Shown here piece by piece: positions 57,186-64,000 of a stretch of 64,000 nucleotides of DNA (position 1 is the stretch's first letter; every line of letters begins with the position of its first letter). This DNA comes from Malachius bipustulatus (taxonomy: Eukaryota > Arthropoda > Insecta > Coleoptera > Melyridae). The position numbers were made by a program, and so were the translations under genes. The stretch is from assembly GCA_910589415.1 (NCBI GenBank), contig OU342633.1, forward strand, positions 37,888,210-37,952,209, read 5' to 3'. The notes below the pieces were generated by a model. It had not been told where the DNA came from. It did no database searches and saw only the letters and a program-made list of their open reading frames with translations.

Positions 57186-60100
57186 AATGTCGAATTTAAT
57201 AAAAGAATCCCGCATTTTGCTATTCGTGATATAAATAAGTCGTTAACAGAGGCCAAAATAAAATTTATTTCAAAAATAATTCTGAAGAACTGGAGATCCG
57301 TAAGAAATTACCTGTAGCAAGTGCAAAGTGTCCAGGTCCCAGAGGATGATCTCACGTGGTCGTTTTTCATTGACAAACCTACCTTCCTCAAATATCGAAT
57401 TTTCTAAGAGAAACTCTCATTTATTGAATATTAATACTTTTCGCCCCCTAGCCGCCTCCGGACGGCGGGCATAATTATATGGCGGTTATGGGGGTGTTGT
57501 CCAGGTCCCAGGGGATGCTCCCATGCGGTCGCTTTCTATTGACAAGCATTCCATCCCCCAGTGTGGAATTTTCTAAGACAACCCCAAATTTTGCTATTCG
57601 TAATATTTCCCGCCCCCTAGCCGCCTCCAGACGGCGGGCATAATTATATGGCGGATATGGGGATGTTGTCCAGGTCCCAGGAGATGATTCCATGCGGTCG
57701 TGTTTTCTTGACAAACACGCCGCCCCCCCCTAGCCGCCTCCAGACGGCGGGCATAATTATATGGCGGTTATGGGGGTGTTGTCCAGGTCCCAGGGGATGA
57801 TCCCATGTGGTCGTTTTTTATTGACAAACACTCCATCCCCCAGTGTCGAGTTTTCTAAGACAACCCCAAATTTTGCTATTCGTAATACTTCCCACCCCCC
57901 TAGCCGCCTCCGGACGGCGGGCATAATTATATGGCGGTTATGGGGGTGTTGTCCAGGTCCCAGGGGATGCTCCCATGCGGTCGCTTTCTATTGACAAGCA
58001 TTCCATCCCCCAGTGTCGAGTTTTCTAAGAAAACCCCAAATTTTGCTATTCGTAATACTTTCCGCCCCCTAGCCGCCTCCAGACGGCGGGCATAATTATA
58101 TGGCGGATATGGGGATGTTGTCCAGGTCCCAGGAGATGATTCCATGCGGTCGTGTTTTCTTGACAAACACGCCGCCCCCCTAGCCGCCTCCAGACGGCGG
58201 GCATAATTATATGGCGATTATGGGGGTGTTGTCCAGGTCCCAGGGGATGCTCCCATGCGGTCGCTTTCTATTGACAAGCATTCCATCCCCCAGTGTGGAA
58301 TTTTCTAAGACAACCCCAAATTTTGCTATTCGTAATATTTCCCGCCCCCTAGCCGCCTCCAGACGGCGGGCATAATTATATGGCGGATATGGGGATGTTG
58401 TCCAGGTCCCAGGAGATGATTCCATGCGGTCGTGTTTTCTTGACAAACACGCCGCCCCCCCCTAGCCGCCTCCAGACGGCGGGCATAATTATATGGCGGT
58501 TATGGGGGTGTTGTCCAGGTCCCAGGGGATGCTCCCATGCGGTCGCTTTCTATTGACAAGCATTCCATCCCCCAGTGTGGAATTTTCTAAGACAACCCCA
58601 AATTTTGCTATTCGTAATATTTCCCGCCCCCTAGCCGCCTCCGGACGGCGGGCATAATTATATGGCGGATATGGGGATGTTGTCCAGGTCCCAGGAGATG
58701 ATTCCATGCGGTCGTGTTTTCTTGACAAACACGCCGCCCCCCTAGCCGCCTCCGGACGGCGGGCATAATTATATGGCGGTTATGGGGGTGTTGTCCAGGT
58801 CCCAGGGGATGCTCCCATGCGGTCGCTTTCTATTGACAAGCATTCCATCCCCCAGTGTCGAGTTTTCTAAGAAAACCCCAAATTTTGCTATTCGTAATAC
58901 TTTCCGCCCCCTAGCCGCCTCCAGACGGCGGGCATAATTATATGGCGGATATGGGGATGTTGTCCAGGTCCCAGGAGATGATTCCATGCGGTCGTGTTTT
59001 CTTGACAAACACGCCGCCCCCCTAGCCGCCTCCAGACGGCGGGCATAATTATATGGCGATTATGGGGGTGTTGTCCAGGTCCCAGGGGATGCTCCCATGC
59101 GGTCGCTTTCTATTGACAAGCATTCCATCCCCCAGTGTGGAATTTTCTAAGACAACCCCAAATTTTGCTATTCGTAATATTTCCCGCCCCCTAGCCGCCT
59201 CCAGACGGCGGGCATAATTATATGGCGGATATGGGGATGTTGTCCAGGTCCCAGGAGATGATTCCATGCGGTCGTGTTTTCTTGACAAACACGCCGCCCC
59301 CCCCTAGCCGCCTCCAGACGGCGGGCATAATTATATGGCGGTTATGGGGGTGTTGTCCAGGTTCCAGGGGATGATCCCATGTGGTCGTTTTTTATTGACA
59401 AACACTCCATCCCCCAGTGTCGAGTTTTCTAAGACAACCCCAAATTTTGCTATTCGTAATACTTCCCACCCCCCTAGCCGCCTCCGGACGGCGGGCATAA
59501 TTATATGGCGGTTATGGGGGTGTTGTCCAGGTCCCAGGGGATGCTCCCATGCGGTCGCTTTCTATTGACAAGCATTCCATCCCCCAGTGTCGAGTTTTCT
59601 AAGAAAACCCCAAATTTTGCTATTCGTAATACTTTCCGCCCCCTAGCCGCCTCCGGACGGCGGGCATAATTATATGGCGGATATGGGGATGTTGTCCAGG
59701 TCCCAGGAGATGATTCCATGCGGTCGTGTTTTCTTGACAAACACGCCGCCCCCCTAGCCGCCTCCAGACGGCGGGCATAATTATATGGCGATTATGGGGG
59801 TGTTGTCCAGGTCCCAGGGGATGCTCCCATGCGGTCGCTTTCTATTGACAAGCATTCCATCCCCCAGTGTGGAATTTTCTAAGACAACTCCAAATTTTGC
59901 TATTCGTAATATTTCCCGCCCCCTAGCCGCCTCCAGACGGCGGGCATAATTATATGGCGGATATGGGGATGTTGTCCAGGTCCCAGGAGATGATTCCATG
60001 CGGTCGGTTTTTATTGACAAACACTCCATCCCCCAGTGTCGAGTTTTCTAAGAAAACCCCAAATTTTGCTATTCGTAATACTTTCCGCCCCCTAGCCGCC

Positions 60101-61746
60101 TCCGGACGGCGGGCATAATTATATGGCGGATATAAGGATGTTGTCCAGGTCCCAGGAGATGATTCCATGCGGTCGTGTTTTCTTGACAAACACGCCGCCC
60201 CCCTAGCCGCCTCCAGACGGCGGGCATAATTATATGGCGGTTATGGGGGTGTTGTCCAGGTCCCAGGGGATGCTCCCATGCGGTCGCTTTCTATTGACAA
60301 GCATTCCATCCCCCAGTGTGGAATTTTCTAAGACAACCCCAAATTTTGCTATTCGTAATATTTCCCGCCCCCTAGCCGCCTCCGGACGGCGGGCATAATT
60401 ATATGGCGGATATGGGGATGTTGTCCAGGTCCCAGGAGATGATTCCATGCGGTCGTGTTTTCTTGACAAACACGCCGCCCCCCTAGCCGCCTCCAGACGG
60501 CGGGCATAATTATATGGCGATTATGGGGGTGTTGTCCAGGTCCCAGGGGATGCTCCCATGCGGTCGTTTTTTATTGACAAACACTCCATCCCCCAGTGTC
60601 GAGTTTTCTAAGACAACCCCAAATTTTGTTATTCGTAATACTTCCCACCCCCCTAGCCGCCTCCGGACGGCGGGCATAATTATATGGCGGTTATGGGGGT
60701 GTTGTCCAGGTCCCAGGGGATGCTCCCATGCGGTCGCTTTCTATTGACAAGCATTCCATCCCCCAGTGTCGAGTTTTCTAAGAAAACCCCAAATTTTGCT
60801 ATTCGTAATACTTTCCGCCCCCTAGCCGCCTCCGGACGGCGGGCATAATTATATGGCGGATATGGGGATGTTGTCCAGGTCCCAGGAGATGATTCCATGC
60901 GGTCGTGTTTTCTTGACAAACACGCCGCCCCCCTAGCCGCCTCCAGACGGCGGGCATAATTATATGGCGATTATGGGGGTGTTGTCCAGGTCCCAGGGGA
61001 TGCTCCCATGCGGTCGCTTTCTATTGACAAGCATTCCATCCCCCAGTGTGGAATTTTCTAAGACAACCCCAAATTTTGCTATTCGTAATATTTCCCGCCC
61101 CCTAGCCGCCTCCAGACGGCGGGCATAATTATATGGCGGATATGGGGATGTTGTCCAGGTCCCAGGAGATGATTCCATGCGGTCGTGTTTTCTTGACAAA
61201 CACGCCGCCCCCCTAGCCGCCTCCAGACGGCGGGCATAATTATATGGCGGTTATGGGAGTATTGTCTAGGTCCCAGGGTATGATTCCATAAGGTCGTTTT
61301 TTATTGACAAACACGCCGCCCCCCAGTGTCGAATTTTCTAAAAGAAACCCGAATTTTGCTATTCTCAAGTCTTTCCTCTCTCTAGCCGCCTCCGGACGTC
61401 GGGCATAATTATTTGGCGGTTATGTACAGGGCCCAGGGGATGATACCATGTGGTCGTTTCCGATTAACTAATATTCTATCCTTGATTATTGAATATTCAA
61501 TTTAGCGCGATACGCTCACAATTTAATTTTTTCCGCCGCCCCACGGCCTCGTTTATAATACGTAAAACGTCAAAATGTGCTTGAAAATAAATGAATTCTA
61601 TGCTTATGAGCAAAAATAATTGTTTATTTGCGAATAGAAACGGGCTGAAAGCCTAAAACGATTTTATTTCCACTACTTGTCTGGTCCGCTGTAAATAAAG
61701 GTAAATAAAACCGTTGCTGAATAAAACCATTGCTGTTTTCACTCCC
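57186..61746 (-). repeat. right arm: inverted tandem array plus head
   Basis: Mirror copy of the left arm with about 28 modules of the same two types, then the head at about 61470-61746. The end-most module on each side carries the same private variants (GACGTCGGGC, AGTCTTTCCTCTCTC), so the arms match end to end and are not merely two arrays of one satellite. The copy number differs from the left arm. Confidence 0.95.
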
Positions 61747-62384
61747 GTGTTATTGGTTACTCCACCTTTATATTTTCTGGATTTCAATTTGTTATAAAAC
61801 AGTATATGCATGGATGCAATAGTGTGACGTAGTATACAAAATTTTCGTCTTTTCGTAGCACACGGCGTGGTCATCCTGAAGCAAAGCATTCATGCATGGT
61901 GTAGAGCTCATCTTCTTCGAGGTAGGACTGAGTCTCACAAATTCGGGAAGCACGATTCACCGGGGTTTGTATTACAGAGCTCGTTTTTGGGCTGGGTGTT
62001 GATTGGAGTTCTTGTGTAAATAACGATCTCTTTGTGTTGGTTTTCGGTAGACACTGTGCCACACATTTCAATTACTTTTGGCATTATAATATAATAATGT
62101 AGTATTCAAAGGAGATTTAAGTTCTTTTCAATTTTAAAAGGATTGAAATAAGATGCTGAAAATCTGACAGAACTTTTTGAATGAAGGTCTAATAATTAAA
62201 TATTTTTTACTAAAAAATAACAACAATCGTATATTATTGAATTATTGTTTTCATAATTACGTCAAACATATTTTTATTAGGTAAGAAATTAATATGGCAT
62301 ATGAGTAAAGTGGGAAGTCATTTGAACTTTTTTAGCTCAAATCGACTGTCCAGGGTATCCAACTTGAAGAAAAAATATCACAGC
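61747..62384. other. gap between giant-element arm and outer inverted repeat
   Basis: Two minus-strand frames (61653-61889, partly inside the arm, and 61871-62071) have no recognised domain and are not called. No homology to the corresponding left gap is visible. Confidence 0.4.
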
Positions 62385-63015
62385 CAACTTGAATCCAAAA
62401 ACGTCTGAAATGGGATATAGGTAATAATAAAGTCTGGTTCTATTTAAAAATGGGTTATACAAACCAAGAAAGAGTCTTTATGGTGAAAACCTACTACAGT
62501 GTAGCCAGTTACAGGAGGGTTCGCGATTTATTTGCCGTGAATTTTTTTAATAGACCAATGTTTTATTATTGGATTGTCAAAACGTAAAAACGTCATTATT
62601 GTTTAGGCAAGGCATGCTATTTTGTGATTAAACATTAACAATTACTTGCATTTTTACTGAAGAATTTTAGAAAACAACGTGAAATTAAATTAATTTCTGA
62701 TGTCAAGCGTTATGCGCAATAATTTTAGCTTCATTTTGATACCAAAACCATTTCTGTCAGTTTAAACGGCGAGCAGGAATCCTCAAAAACCACTTTCGCA
62801 ATGCTAATCCCCTATGGCCCACTTTGAAAATCAACACCCTGTATATCTTTGTATATGATATGAAATATGATGATTATTACAAATATCTTCCTAAACGAAA
62901 ATTTGCCATATTTTGGCAAATCGGTTTTTTTTAATTTTTCATTTTTATTAACACACGTACATACAGTGCGTTCAAAAATTGTCAGCTATCTTTTCAGCAG
63001 CTGTTTTCACGCCAG
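62385..63015. repeat. outermost inverted repeat, right arm
   Basis: Mirror of 24853-25650: the CAGGGTG-type end at 62841 (ACACCCTG|TA), the ACCGATTTGCC block at about 62907-62945 and the Tc1-like TACAGTGCGTTCAAAAATTG block at about 62962-63015. A ~65-bp stretch (about 62842-62906) is absent on the left. Confidence 0.8.
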
Positions 63016-63721
63016 TCATATTTCTAAGCTTTAGTAATTTCGGATGGAACGAGTGCTTAGTGTGTTTAATAAATTACATTGTTTTTTCAAAGGAGAGATA
63101 CTTAACCTGGCAATGACCTGACCGCTAAGATCGTCTCTGCTTTGGAAAATCAATGTAATTACACATCTTCCATCAGACATTACCAAAGTTAGAGGTGTAA
63201 ACAGCAGAATTATTGACAATTCATCCTTCAGGGAGTTAAAGGGATAATTTTTTTATTGAGGTCCTTTCCTTATGACTTAGAGGGAGAGTTTGTACACTCA
63301 ATGTTCAGGTGATGCTTAAATTGTGATCAAACAAAGATGAGCGGCTTAATTACATACTATACTATTATAAACTGGCTTCCATCTTCAATAAATAATTAAA
63401 TAAAAATAATTACCATGAAATAAAGGGATAAAGCAAGGATTATATTGTATAACATGTTTAATTTGCTTGCTCCTTGTCAAATTTATTGTTCATTTTCTTT
63501 CCTCTCACATAAACTCTCTGTCTAAAATTCCACTTGTCCAAATGTTATTATTCATGTTTACTTTAGTTAGAACAAAATAATTCCTAAACAAAGAACTAGA
63601 TCATATAAAATTTACTATCACCTACATCCTACATGAACTTTATAGTCATTGAATAAAGGATAAACAGGCAAATATTATTCCAGACCATAAAAATCTTACA
63701 AGTTAAAAATTAATTACTTAC
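63016..63721. other. intron 3' of the distal first exon
   Basis: AT-rich intron directly downstream (minus strand) of the distal first exon. No other feature is recognised. Confidence 0.5.
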
Positions 63722-63858
63722 CTTTGATTGGCGTGCCTGTACCATTTTTTTGATTCCAACGGAATTCCTGCAGATTCATCTGAAGAGGTAAAAGAAGGAT
63801 CGATTGTTGAACTACTTGTACTTGTACTTCGATCATCAAAGATTGAATTCGAATTCAT
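63722..63858 (-). CDS. NT5C2: NT5C2-like distal first exon
   Basis: 137-bp candidate first coding exon. The ATG at 63856-63858 gives 45 codons plus AG: a Ser/Thr-rich leader then ESKKWYRHANQ, ending CAAAG|GTAAGT, a strong donor. Joined to the exon at 2192-2265 it reads [17 protein letters not shown], the closest of the three leaders to the basic, Tyr-containing segment that usually precedes FVNRSL in this family. The resulting intron would be about 61.5 kb and contain all the mobile elements. The plus-strand ORF over the same bases is a shadow. Confidence 0.7.
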
Positions 63859-64000
63859 GGCACTTATTTGCAAAAACGTTCACAGAAGACAGCAAAGTCG
63901 GCAAACCAATTTATTTTAAGCCCTCAATTAATTAGCTGTAGCAACTGGGAAAATCGAAGGAAACTCTAAAATAGGTAACCGAAAAACAAGGCAGAGAGAA
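63859..64000 (-). promoter_or_regulatory. 5' flank/UTR of the distal NT5C2-like first exon
   Basis: Sequence just upstream (minus strand) of the 63.86-kb start codon. It should hold the 5' UTR and perhaps the core promoter, but no clear TATA box or initiator is visible in the 142 bases available. Placement rests only on the downstream exon. Confidence 0.3.

Larger units (their letters stand above)
27182..61746. mobile_element. giant 34.6-kb DNA transposon with tandem-array inverted arms
   Basis: The two ends are inverted copies starting GGGAGTGAAAACAGCAATGG (27182) and ending in its complement (61746). The first ~290 bp are almost identical, followed by GC-rich tandem arrays. The inner arm boundaries also match: GAATAGCAAAATGCGGG at about 36808 and CCCGCATTTTGCTATTC at about 57212. 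Between the arms lies a MULE-like transposase/protease gene. Later insertions are BEL/Pao (28402-34544), Copia (~37044-39900) and a fold-back element (42412-49762). Without these the element would be about 18 kb. I found no target duplication at 27182/61746 (TTTAAGTAT against GTGTTATTG). The assignment of the internal gene to these arms is inference. Confidence 0.72.
1..63858 (-). other. NT5C2: NT5C2-like gene, partial, transcribed leftwards
   Basis: This is the span of a cytosolic purine 5'-nucleotidase gene of the cN-II type (HAD superfamily), which dephosphorylates IMP/GMP in the cytosol. Seen: four consecutive minus-strand exons with GT-AG borders and compatible phases, giving a continuous protein that follows the N-terminal part of the family ([46 protein letters not shown]). 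Three candidate first exons, at 63.8, 15.0 and 7.1 kb, each end two bases into a codon and join the 2192-2265 exon in frame. The 3' part of the gene lies left of base 1. The intron behind the most distal first exon contains the whole transposon nest. Family identity is secure; use of each first exon is inferred. Confidence 0.85.

Noticed and set aside
27726..61199. Dozens of 77-79-codon frames on both strands (SRKHDRMESS-type and AVMGVLSRSQ-type)
   Set aside because: They repeat with each array module, occur on both strands and end at module boundaries. They are by-products of a GC-rich tandem repeat, not a gene family.
27182..61746. Polinton/Maverick or integrated large DNA virus
   Set aside because: No protein-primed DNA polymerase, packaging ATPase, capsid gene or retroviral-type integrase belonging to the element was found; the only integrases are in the BEL and Copia insertions. 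The Ulp1-like protease is fused to a transposase-like core instead.
61653..62071. Two minus-strand ORFs beside the giant element's right end
   Set aside because: One runs into the arm head, neither has a recognisable domain, and the left flank has no counterpart.
63728..63919. Plus-strand 63-codon ORF at the right edge
   Set aside because: It is the antisense shadow of the distal NT5C2-like first exon, which has a strong donor and matching phase.

Overview
This is eukaryotic, almost certainly insect, nuclear DNA. It is AT-rich, has GT-AG introns, and carries mariner, hAT, BEL/Pao, Copia and MULE-like elements plus many TA-flanked MITEs. I lean towards a hemipteran from the repeat style, but the sequence does not prove the order. 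There is no bacterial-style operon, rRNA gene or CRISPR array.

Host gene: the only host gene I can name is on the minus strand, a cytosolic purine 5'-nucleotidase (NT5C2/cN-II type) that runs off the left edge. Four shared coding exons lie at 801-1005, 1197-1292, 1355-1472 and 2192-2265; the last carries the DMDYT catalytic motif. Three candidate first coding exons (7009-7175, 14916-15091 and 63722-63858) all end in the same splice phase and read in frame into the 2192-2265 exon, which suggests alternative promoters. If the 63.7 kb exon is used, the first intron is about 61 kb and holds nearly everything else here.

Left part (2.3-24.8 kb): intron sequence full of inverted-repeat elements. 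These are a TA-flanked CAGGGTG element (7994-11173) holding a decayed Tc3/mariner-like transposase and a dead mariner (9676-10921); a 3.1-kb inverted-repeat element (11232-14309) with a 901-bp MITE inside; a non-autonomous hAT (17324-18498) with an 8-bp target duplication; and smaller repeats.

Right part (24.8-63.0 kb): a concentric transposon nest. The outermost diverged inverted repeat is 24853-25650 / 62385-63015. Inside is a 34.6-kb element (27182-61746) whose long near-identical inverted arms are GC-rich tandem arrays of two module types (about 110 and 170 bp). Its left arm contains a full-length BEL/Pao retrotransposon with apparently identical LTRs and one intact 1794-codon ORF. Its interior contains a broken Copia element and a gene for a 1213-residue MULE-like transposase fused to a Ulp1/C48 cysteine protease and a PHD/RING-like finger. 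That gene is split in frame by a 7351-bp fold-back element (42412-49762) flanked by a perfect 9-bp duplication. The fold-back element's own arms are tandem ~165-bp arrays, and its centre holds an inverted pair of short Crypton-like recombinase N-terminal fragments.

Likely order of events: (1) older MITE and inverted-repeat insertions into the NT5C2 intron; (2) arrival of the giant MULE-like element; (3) later, independent insertions of Copia, BEL/Pao and the fold-back element. The most interesting object is the giant long-arm DNA transposon with its protease-fused transposase, together with a fold-back element of similar design that has disabled it.
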